A stretch of 64,000 nucleotides of DNA from CBDIHH01 sp965279095 (GTDB taxonomy: Bacteria > Pseudomonadota > Alphaproteobacteria > Caulobacterales > Caulobacteraceae). The DNA lies in contig CBDIHH010000007.1 of the NCBI GenBank assembly GCA_965279095.1, positions 372,001 through 436,000 of the forward strand. Direction: 5' to 3'. Positions 58,178 to 64,000 of this stretch are shown in pieces. Under the pieces are notes generated by a model. The model had not been told where the DNA came from. It saw nothing but the letters and a program-made list of their open reading frames with translations, and did not search any database. The position numbers were made by a program, and so were the translations under genes. The stretch's first letter is position 1, and each line of letters starts with the position of its first letter.

Positions 58178-58566
58178 CAGGTCAGCGCCCCGTAGACCGC
58201 TTCGATCTTCTGCCGAAGAGTCGTCACGTTGAACGGCTTGACCAGGTAGTTGTTGACACCGAACTGCTGGGCGCGCTGGACCAGGTCGCTGTCGGCCCGG
58301 CCGGTGAGCATGATGAAGCCGGTGTTCTTGAACGCCGGCGTCGCGCGCACCGCCCGCAGGAAGTTCAGCCCGTCGAGCTTGGGCATGTTGTAGTCGGAAA
58401 TCACCAGGTTGCTGCGGTGGGAGAGCAGCATGCGCAGCCCGTCCTCGCCGTCGACGGCGTCTTCGACCTCGGTGATTCCGATCTCCTTGAGACCGATGCG
58501 GACGAGGGACCGCATGGTGGATTGATCGTCCACGACCAACACGCGCAGGGATGAGGCAGCAGGCAT
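58177..58566 (-). CDS. cheYII: CheY-type response regulator (CheYII)
   Basis: The 129-residue protein is a complete receiver: VVDDQSTMRS, D58 in LVISDYNMP, Thr in IMLTGRA, Lys in LVKPFNV. It is close in pattern to classical CheY, with a tail typical of CheY after the fifth helix. It lies directly after cheB (stop and start adjacent). The C. crescentus name cheYII fits its position. It is likely a motor-binding or phosphate-sink CheY; which of the three CheYs binds FliM is not decided by sequence here. Confidence 0.93.
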   Translation of the reverse strand: MPAASSLRVLVVDDQSTMRSLVRIGLKEIGITEVEDAVDGEDGLRMLLSHRSNLVISDYNMPKLDGLNFLRAVRATPAFKNTGFIMLTGRADSDLVQRAQQFGVNNYLVKPFNVTTLRQKIEAVYGALT

Positions 58567-59598
58567 CTAGCGAACTCCGGAGGCGGTGGAAGCGGCCAGG
58601 AGCGCGGCGGCGGCGATGCGGGGCAGGCCCAGCTGGCGCTCGACCGCGCCCAGTTCGAACGCCGCGCGCGGCATGCCGAAGACCACCGACGTATCCTGGT
58701 CCTGGCCGAGGGTGGCCGCCCCGGCCTGGCGCATGGCGAGCAGGCCGGCGGCCCCGTCCCGGCCCATGCCGGTGAGGATCACCCCGACCGAGCGGGGCCC
58801 GACGCCGACGGCGATCGACTCGAACAGGGCGTCCACGGACGGCTTGTGGCCACTGACCGGGCCGTCGTCGCCCAATGCGCAGCGGGGCGTGCGACCCCCG
58901 ACCACGCGCAGGTGCCGGTCCCCCGGCGCCAGATAGACCTGGCCCACCTTCAACTCCGCGCCATGCTCGGCGATGCAGACGCTGGGGGCGCTCAGCCGGT
59001 CAAGGCGGGCGGCCAGGCTGGTGGTGAAGGTCAGCGGCATGTGCTGGGTGATCACCGTCGGCGGACAGTTGGACGGAAAGGCCGTGATGATGTTGATCAG
59101 CGCCTCGACCCCCCCGGTGGAGGCGCCGATGGCGACCACCGCCCCGGAGGGACGGTAGTCGGAGGCTACCGGCTGGGCCGGGCTGGCGGCAGCCGCCGGC
59201 TGCAGACGGGCGCGGGCCGCCGCCTTGACCCTCGCCGCCAGGTCGCGGAACCCCTCCCCGGCGCCGGCGACGGGCTTGCCGATGCAGTCGACGGCGCCCA
59301 GTTCCAAAGCGGCGATGGAGATGTCCGCGCCGCGCTGGGTGAGGGTCGAGACCATCACCACCGGTAAAGGCCGAAGGCGCATCAGGCGCTCGAGGAACTC
59401 CAGCCCGTTCATGTTGGGCATCTCGATGTCCAGGGTCATGACATCGGGACTGAGATCCTTGATGGCGCTGCGCGCCTCGATGGGATCGGCCGCCTGGCCG
59501 ACCACGCGCAGGTCGGGGTCGGCGCGCAGGGCGTCGATGATGAGGGCGCGCATGGTCGCGGAGTCGTCGACGACCAGAACCTTGATGGCGGCGCTCAT
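58567..59598 (-). CDS. cheB: Chemoreceptor methylesterase CheB
   Basis: The 343-residue protein has an N-terminal receiver (VVDDSATMRA, D57 in MTLDIEMP, Ser/Thr in MVSTLTQ, Lys in GKPVAG) joined by a Pro/Ala linker to a methylesterase domain. The active-site Ser is in AIGASTGGVEAL (about residue 160), His in QHMPLTFT, and Asp in GRDGAAGLLAMR. Phosphorylation by CheA activates demethylation of receptors. It overlaps cheR by four bases. All residues are intact. A second, unphosphorylated CheB domain is found in the fusion protein at 39153. Confidence 0.96.
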   Translation of the reverse strand: MSAAIKVLVVDDSATMRALIIDALRADPDLRVVGQAADPIEARSAIKDLSPDVMTLDIEMPNMNGLEFLERLMRLRPLPVVMVSTLTQRGADISIAALELGAVDCIGKPVAGAGEGFRDLAARVKAAARARLQPAAAASPAQPVASDYRPSGAVVAIGASTGGVEALINIITAFPSNCPPTVITQHMPLTFTTSLAARLDRLSAPSVCIAEHGAELKVGQVYLAPGDRHLRVVGGRTPRCALGDDGPVSGHKPSVDALFESIAVGVGPRSVGVILTGMGRDGAAGLLAMRQAGAATLGQDQDTSVVFGMPRAAFELGAVERQLGLPRIAAAALLAASTASGVR

Positions 59599-60461
59599 GC
59601 TGGGCTCTTCAGGCGATAGATGGTGAGACCGGCCGTGGTCAGCTGACCGATCAGCGAGCGCTCGGAATGGCCGATGTAGAGGCGGCCATCCGCGGTCAGG
59701 CGCTCGGCGAAGCGGGTGAACAGGCGGGTCTGGGTCGGCTCGTCAAAATAGATCGCGACGTTGCGGCAGAAGATGGCGTCGAACTTGCCCGGCATCGGCC
59801 AGGTGTCCATCAGGTTGAGGGCGCCGAAGCTGATGATCTCGCTGAGGGCGGGCGTGACCTTCCAGGCGCCGCCGGGCCCTTTGCTCATGAATTTGGCGCG
59901 CAGGCCCGGAGCAATGGGCTCGACGTCGCCGGCGTTATAGACGCCCTGCCGGGCGTGCTCGACCACCAGAGGGTCGATGTCGGTGGCCAGGATGCGGATA
60001 TCGTGGCGGGCGGCGTCGGGGAACGCCTCCAGCAGGGTCATGGCCATGGAATAGGGCTCATGGCCGGCCGAGCATCCCGCCGACCACAGGCGCACGCGGC
60101 CGCCCGAACGGGCCCGGGCGATCAGGGGCGGCAGCAGGTCAGTCGCCATGTGCTGGAAGTGATGCGGCTCACGGAAGAAGCGGGTGACATTGGTGGTCAG
60201 GGCGCTGAGCATCGCCGCGTGCTCAGGGTGGCCGGGGTCGGAGCGGAGCAGGTCGCAGTAGGCGCGGAAGCTCTCCAGCCCCAGCTTGCGCACCCGCTTG
60301 GCGATGCGGGAATAGACCAGCGTCGCCTTGGCGTCAGCCAGGTGGATGCCCGACGCCGCATAGAGCAGATCGGCGATGGCGCGGAAGTCGGCCGTGGTGA
60401 ACGGGAACTCCCCGTCGTTGGAATTCGGGTCACTGACGGCCCTTTGGGCCAGGGCGGTCAT
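59595..60461 (-). CDS. cheR: Chemoreceptor methyltransferase CheR
   Basis: The 288-residue protein has the N-terminal helical domain (FRAIADLLYAASGIHLADAKATLVYSRI), then the SAM-binding core: TTNVTRFFREPHHF, WSAGCSAGHEPYSMA, ATDIDPLVVEHARQGVY and IFCRNVAIYFDE. It methylates glutamates on receptors with S-adenosylmethionine. It overlaps cheW and cheB by four bases on each side. A second CheR domain is part of the fusion at 39153-43502. The McpA-like receptor in this operon ends in WEQF, a pentapeptide of the kind that tethers CheR. Confidence 0.95.
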   Translation of the reverse strand: MTALAQRAVSDPNSNDGEFPFTTADFRAIADLLYAASGIHLADAKATLVYSRIAKRVRKLGLESFRAYCDLLRSDPGHPEHAAMLSALTTNVTRFFREPHHFQHMATDLLPPLIARARSGGRVRLWSAGCSAGHEPYSMAMTLLEAFPDAARHDIRILATDIDPLVVEHARQGVYNAGDVEPIAPGLRAKFMSKGPGGAWKVTPALSEIISFGALNLMDTWPMPGKFDAIFCRNVAIYFDEPTQTRLFTRFAERLTADGRLYIGHSERSLIGQLTTAGLTIYRLKSPA

Positions 60462-60922
60462 GCCGCCTCCTGCACGATCTCGTCGGGCAGCAGGCCGTCG
60501 AGGGAAATCAGGCTGATCATCTCGCCGTCGATGGCGATGATGCCTTTGACGAAGGCGCGCACCGTCTCGCAGGAGATGTCGGGCGTCGGCTGGATCAGCG
60601 CCTCGCCCACGGTGAGGATGTCCGACACCGCCTCCACCAGCAGGCCCACGGTCTTGCAGCCGATCTTGGCGACAATGATCACGTGGCGCGGCGAGGGGGC
60701 GGTGACGGGCAGGCCGAGGCGTGCGCCGAGATCGATGATCGGCAACACCGTGCCGCGCAGGTTGATGACCCCCCGGACATAGGACGGGGACTGAGGCAGG
60801 GGCGTCGCCGGGGCCCAGCCACGGATCTCGAGCACCGAACGGATATCGACGCAGTATTCCTGTTCGCCCATGCGGAAGGCGACGAGCTCACGGTCGGCGG
60901 CGGAGGAGGCTAGGGCGGTCAT
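60458..60922 (-). CDS. cheW: Chemotaxis coupling protein CheW
   Basis: The 154-residue protein is a normal-length CheW with two SH3-like subdomains: ELVAFRMGEQEYCVDIRSVLEI, TPLPQSPSYVRGVINLRGTVLPIIDL with the conserved Arg, and VGLLVEAVSDILTVGEALIQ at the interface. It links CheA to chemoreceptors. It is overlapped by cheR (four bases) and follows cheA after three bases. No unusual features. Confidence 0.96.
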   Translation of the reverse strand: MTALASSAADRELVAFRMGEQEYCVDIRSVLEIRGWAPATPLPQSPSYVRGVINLRGTVLPIIDLGARLGLPVTAPSPRHVIIVAKIGCKTVGLLVEAVSDILTVGEALIQPTPDISCETVRAFVKGIIAIDGEMISLISLDGLLPDEIVQEAA

Positions 60923-60925
60923 GGT

Positions 60926-63052
60926 TCAGCTCGCTATGGCAAGTTGGATTGGAGACGACGGCGCGGCGCGCTTGCGCAGGTCCATCATCGCGTCGACATC
61001 GAGGATCAGGGCGACGCGGCCGTCGCCGAGGATGGTCGCGGCGGCGATGCCATCGACCTGCTGATAGTTCAGCTCCAGGCTCTTGATCACCACCTGGCGC
61101 TGGCCCTGGATTGCGTCGACCCGCAGGGCGGCCAGACCGCCCACGCCGCTCTCCACCAGCAGGGTGACTCCGGGCCCGGCGCCGTCGGCGCTGGCCCAGC
61201 CCATGGCCTGGGCGACGTCGATGAGCGGCACATAGGCGCCGCGGACCTGCAGTACGAAGCCTTCGGGCCCGAGGGCCTGGATGTCGCCGGGCTTGGGCTG
61301 AAGCGACTCGACGATGGCGGTGATGGGCACCACCAGGGTCTGCTCGCCCACCGTCACCACCATTCCGTCGAGCACCGCCAGGGTCAGCGGCAGGCTGAGG
61401 GTGAAGGTCGAGCCCTGACCCGGACGCGACACGATGGTGATGCGGCCGCCCAGGGCCTGGATCGAGCGCTTGACAACGTCCATGCCGACCCCGCGTCCGG
61501 ACACGTCGGAAATGGTTTCGGCCGTCGAGAAGCCCGGGGCGAAGATGAGGTTGTCGATCTCCTCGTCGCTCAGCCCGGCGTCGGTCTCGATGAGGCCCCG
61601 CTGGACGGCGATATTGCGCACGCGGTCGCGATTGATGCCGCGTCCGTCGTCGGAGATCTCGATGACGATGCGGCCGGACCGGTGCATGGCCGCCAGCTTG
61701 ATCACCCCTTCCTCGGGCTTGCCGGCGGCGCGCCGCTCCTCGGGGGTTTCCAGGCCGTGGTCGATGGCGTTGCGCAGCATGTGCGTCAGCGGCTCGGCCA
61801 GGCGTTCGATCACCGTCTTGTCGACCTCGGTGCCCTCGCCCTCGGTGACCAGGCGCACGCGCTTGCCGGTCATGGCCGCGACCTCTCGCGCCAGGCGGGG
61901 CATGCGCTGGAACACCGACTTCACCGGCTGGGCGCGGATGGCCATGACGCTGTCCTGGATCTCCCGGGTCAGCTGCTCGAGGTCATCCAGGCCCAGGGCG
62001 ATGTTGGACGATCGGGCCACGCCCGATTCCATGACCCGCTGGGCGAGCATGGCCTGGTTGATGACCAGTTCGCCCACCAGATCGATGAGCCGGTCGACCC
62101 GGTCCAGATCGACGCGAATGGTCGGCGGCGCGGCCGTGTCGCCCGGCCGCGGGTCGTTGGCGGGCGCAGGCTCCGCGGCGGCCTGGACGCTGGGCGCGAC
62201 CGTGGCGATCGGCGCGTCGGCCAGTGAGGCCACGGCCGCGACGGGCGACCAGGCGTCGGCCGCGTCGAGGACGGCCGGCGACGCCGGTTCGGCGGCGACC
62301 GCCTCGACGCTGAACAGGCAGTCGCCGTCGACGAACTCGAAAACCTCGACGATGCGATCGCGCGTGACATCCAGCGCGGTCAGGGTGACGGTCCAGGAGA
62401 GATAGGCGCCCAGGGGATCCAGGGCGTCCAGCAGCGGCACGGCCGCGCTATCGCAACTGACCTGCAGGGCGCCAAGACGGGCCAGTTCGCGCAGCAGCGG
62501 CGCGGCCTCGTTGGCGTTGCGGTACATCACGTCCTTGGGCGTGAAGCAGACCTGCCAGACGGGCGCCGGCTCCGGCTCCGGCTCGGGATCCAGGCAGATC
62601 ATCATCGGACTGAAGCCGAAATCGGGCTCCGCGTCGGCCGGGGGCGGGGGCGGGGCGGCGGGAGCTTGGGCGCCCGCGGACAGCCCTTCCAGCTCGGCGA
62701 CGATGGACTCTTCGCTGCCCACCGGGGCGCCGCCCGCCTTGGCGGCGTTGACGTGGTCGGCCAGATGATCGGCGGCCCGCAGAAGCACCTTGATCACGTC
62801 CGGCTCGGGCGCCAGGGCGCCGCTGCGGATCACGTCCATGGTGGTCTCGAAGACGTGGGCGAACCGGACCAGGGGCTCCAGGCCAAAGGCGCCGGCGCCG
62901 CCCTTCACCGAATGCACCGCGCGGAACACGGCGTTCACGGTCTCTGAGTCGCCGCCCCCCGTCTCCAGGGTCAGCAGCCCCGCCTCCAGGTCGCCGAGCA
63001 GCTCGTCGCATTCCTGGAAGAAGGTGACCTTGATGGCTTCCATCGGGTCCAT
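60926..63052 (-). CDS. cheA: Chemotaxis histidine kinase CheA
   Basis: The 708-residue protein has the P1 Hpt domain with H47 in FRAVHSVKGGAGAFG, a Pro/Glu-rich linker, an additional ferredoxin-like domain (about 165-260, SWTVTLTALDVTRDRIVEVFEFV) that would act as P2, a P3 dimer helix pair (IDLVGELVINQAMLAQRV), the P4 kinase with N box (HMLRNAIDHGLETPEER), DDGRGIN, GRGVGMDVVKRSI, and a CheW-like P5 (VVPITAIVESLQP). It autophosphorylates and passes phosphate to CheY and CheB proteins. It lies between cheYI and cheW. All motifs are intact. Confidence 0.96.
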   Translation of the reverse strand: MDPMEAIKVTFFQECDELLGDLEAGLLTLETGGGDSETVNAVFRAVHSVKGGAGAFGLEPLVRFAHVFETTMDVIRSGALAPEPDVIKVLLRAADHLADHVNAAKAGGAPVGSEESIVAELEGLSAGAQAPAAPPPPPADAEPDFGFSPMMICLDPEPEPEPAPVWQVCFTPKDVMYRNANEAAPLLRELARLGALQVSCDSAAVPLLDALDPLGAYLSWTVTLTALDVTRDRIVEVFEFVDGDCLFSVEAVAAEPASPAVLDAADAWSPVAAVASLADAPIATVAPSVQAAAEPAPANDPRPGDTAAPPTIRVDLDRVDRLIDLVGELVINQAMLAQRVMESGVARSSNIALGLDDLEQLTREIQDSVMAIRAQPVKSVFQRMPRLAREVAAMTGKRVRLVTEGEGTEVDKTVIERLAEPLTHMLRNAIDHGLETPEERRAAGKPEEGVIKLAAMHRSGRIVIEISDDGRGINRDRVRNIAVQRGLIETDAGLSDEEIDNLIFAPGFSTAETISDVSGRGVGMDVVKRSIQALGGRITIVSRPGQGSTFTLSLPLTLAVLDGMVVTVGEQTLVVPITAIVESLQPKPGDIQALGPEGFVLQVRGAYVPLIDVAQAMGWASADGAGPGVTLLVESGVGGLAALRVDAIQGQRQVVIKSLELNYQQVDGIAAATILGDGRVALILDVDAMMDLRKRAAPSSPIQLAIAS

Positions 63053-63064
63053 GGTCTGGTCCCC

Positions 63065-63430
63065 TTAGGTCGCGACGCGGCGGATGGCGTCGATCAGCTT
63101 GACCGGATCGAACGGCTTGACGATCCAGCCCGTGGCCCCGGAGTCGCGGGCGCGCTGCTTCTTGGCCCCGTCGCTCTCGGTGGTCAGCACCAGGATCGGC
63201 GTGGACCGGTGGCGCTCGCTGCGCCGGACGCCCTCGATGAAGCCGAAGCCGTCGAGATTGGGCATGTTGATGTCGGTGATGATCACATCGGGATCGTTGC
63301 GGCCGAGGACATCGAGGCCGTCCAGGCCATCGACGGCCTGAACCACCTCGAACTCATCTCCCGCCAGGGCCAGGCGAAGCATGTCGCGCATGGTTCGGGA
63401 ATCGTCGACCGTCAGGATGACCATGCTCAC
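63065..63430 (-). CDS. cheYI: CheY-type response regulator (CheYI)
   Basis: A GTG at 63430, preceded by GAGGAG at a proper distance and overlapping the cheX stop, gives 121 residues. The receiver is complete: TVDDSRTMRD, D53 in IITDINMP, Thr in VLTTES and Lys in WIVKPFDP. It is in the cheYI position of the Caulobacter operon. The closely related receiver at 4615-4986 resembles its C-terminal half (TGWIVKPFDP versus SGWMVKPLSP), but that one has lost part of the acidic pocket. It is directly before cheA (12 bases). Confidence 0.94.
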   Translation of the reverse strand: MSMVILTVDDSRTMRDMLRLALAGDEFEVVQAVDGLDGLDVLGRNDPDVIITDINMPNLDGFGFIEGVRRSERHRSTPILVLTTESDGAKKQRARDSGATGWIVKPFDPVKLIDAIRRVAT

Positions 63431-63717
63431 GCTGCAATCTCCTCTTGGGTGGCCAGGGCCGGCGCGCAGCCGAGTTGGTCGAAGGCGCCGCGGACCGCTT
63501 CGCTGGGATCCAGCAGCCGCAGCCGAAAGCCGTCCTCCCGCCAGGTGGCGAAGGCCGACAGGATCAGTTGAAGCGCCTGGGCGCCGAAGCGGTCGACCTG
63601 GGACGCGTCGAGATCGAGGTCGCCGCCGCGGTGCTTAAGGACGTCCGCGTGGGTCTGCGGCAGGGTGGAGGCGTCCATCCGGCCCGGCAGGGCGATGACG
63701 GGTGCGTGCGCGTTCAT
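63427..63717 (-). CDS. cheX: STAS-domain protein CheX
   Basis: An ATG at 63717 shares one base with the receptor stop codon and gives 96 residues. The STAS-like fold shows: PVIALPGRMDASTLPQTHADVL, LDLDASQVDRFGAQALQLILSAF and FRLRLLDPSEAVRGAFDQLG. In C. crescentus the gene between mcpA and cheYI is cheX; the name is positional, and this is not the CheX phosphatase of Borrelia. The expected Ser/Thr phosphorylation site of STAS is Asp/Arg-like here (VDRFGAQ), so regulation may differ. It overlaps cheYI by four bases. Confidence 0.85.
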   Translation of the reverse strand: MNAHAPVIALPGRMDASTLPQTHADVLKHRGGDLDLDASQVDRFGAQALQLILSAFATWREDGFRLRLLDPSEAVRGAFDQLGCAPALATQEEIAA

Positions 63718-64000
63718 CAGAACTGCTCCCACTGGGGCTCTGAGCTCTGGGCGAGGGCGGCGCCGCCGCCGGCGGCGCGCCTGGCGGGAGCCGGGGCGGA
63801 CTGGCGGGCGAAGTCGGCGATGCGCGACTGGGCCTGGCGCACGGGGTTGGGCCTGGTCCGGCTGGACCGGGCGGCGCCGCGGCCGTCGTCGGAGACGTGG
63901 AACTTGCCCACCAGCACGGCCAGCTCCTCGGCCTCCTGCGACAGGTTGTGGCTGGCCGCGGTGGACTGCTCGACCATGGCGGCGTTCTGCTGGGTGGTCT
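63717..64000 (-). CDS. mcpA: Methyl-accepting chemotaxis protein, partial (C-terminal end)
   Basis: The frame enters the window at its right edge, gives the last 93 residues of a receptor and ends at 63717. TTQQNAAMVEQSTAASHNL is the end of the signalling hairpin (second methylation helix), followed by a flexible Ala/Arg/Pro-rich tail. The C-terminus is SEPQWEQF, a xWxxF pentapeptide like the NWETF motif that docks CheR and CheB on high-abundance receptors. It is the first gene of the visible che operon and coupled to cheX. In C. crescentus the corresponding gene is mcpA. Confidence 0.88.
   Translation of the reverse strand, partial: TTQQNAAMVEQSTAASHNLSQEAEELAVLVGKFHVSDDGRGAARSSRTRPNPVRQAQSRIADFARQSAPAPARRAAGGGAALAQSSEPQWEQF

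Overview
The window looks like chromosomal DNA of a high-GC alphaproteobacterium of the family Caulobacteraceae (Caulobacter/Phenylobacterium type). The best evidence is the chemotaxis operon at the right edge. Its gene order mcp-cheX-cheYI-cheA-cheW-cheR-cheB-cheYII-cheD-cheU-cheYIII-cheE is the order I know from the main Caulobacter crescentus che operon. Supporting evidence is the phoR-pstC-pstA-pstB-phoU-phoB block without pstS, a UrcA-family protein, a perfect TTAA-N7-TTAA CtrA-type box, and strong G/C bias at third codon positions. I see no insertion sequence, prophage, CRISPR array or rRNA operon. One tRNA-Arg(ACG) is present.

Layout. 1-4.4 kb: a GtrA-family fragment, a large polytopic membrane protein and an AsmA protein. 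4.6-6.1 kb: a detached chemotaxis-like cassette holding a CheY-like receiver, a CheYIII paralogue lacking the phospho-acceptor Asp, and a CheE paralogue. 6.1-10.7 kb: PEP carboxylase and two divergent Fe(II)/2-oxoglutarate dioxygenase-like genes with the CtrA-type box between them. 10.7-17.3 kb: the phosphate-starvation operon, preceded by a Pho-box-like repeat. 17.5-20.2 kb: a phosphate-selective-type porin and a sulfate-type periplasmic binding protein. 20.2-27.3 kb: small-molecule transporters (SemiSWEET, APC, DAACS), a DUF1796 protein, two esterases and DUF3297. 27.5-33.8 kb: secreted UrcA, YceI and DUF1838 proteins, an ECF42-type sigma/DGPF/VOC operon and gamma-glutamyltransferase.

33.9-38.1 kb: tRNA-Arg, an unrecognised cytosolic protein, RcnB- and SOUL-type proteins and an old yellow enzyme. 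38.3-45.2 kb: a stand-alone receiver divergent from a 1449-residue CheB-CheR-PAS-kinase-REC-REC-LuxR fusion, which is translationally coupled to a cation diffusion facilitator and followed by a membrane-anchored CxxC protein. 45.3-50.2 kb: a spore-coat-U type chaperone-usher pilus operon. 50.4-53.3 kb: isoquinoline-1-oxidoreductase-type molybdenum hydroxylase genes. 53.3-56.1 kb: DUF2200, a FixL/FixJ-like pair and another single receiver. 56.2-64.0 kb: the che operon.

Signal transduction dominates: I count ten receiver domains on eight stand-alone proteins and the fusion's two, plus the receivers in PhoB and CheB, and four histidine kinases (PhoR, CheA, the fusion and the FixL-like kinase). 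Two receiver proteins are degenerate at key positions. The most unusual elements are the CheBR-kinase-FixJ mega-fusion, the split-off CheY/pseudo-CheYIII/CheE cassette, and several regulatory motifs: the CtrA box, a near-perfect inverted repeat at 50296-50333, and an attenuator-like terminator at 27365-27410 with no gene in front of it. All functional calls come from reading motifs by eye; no database search was run.
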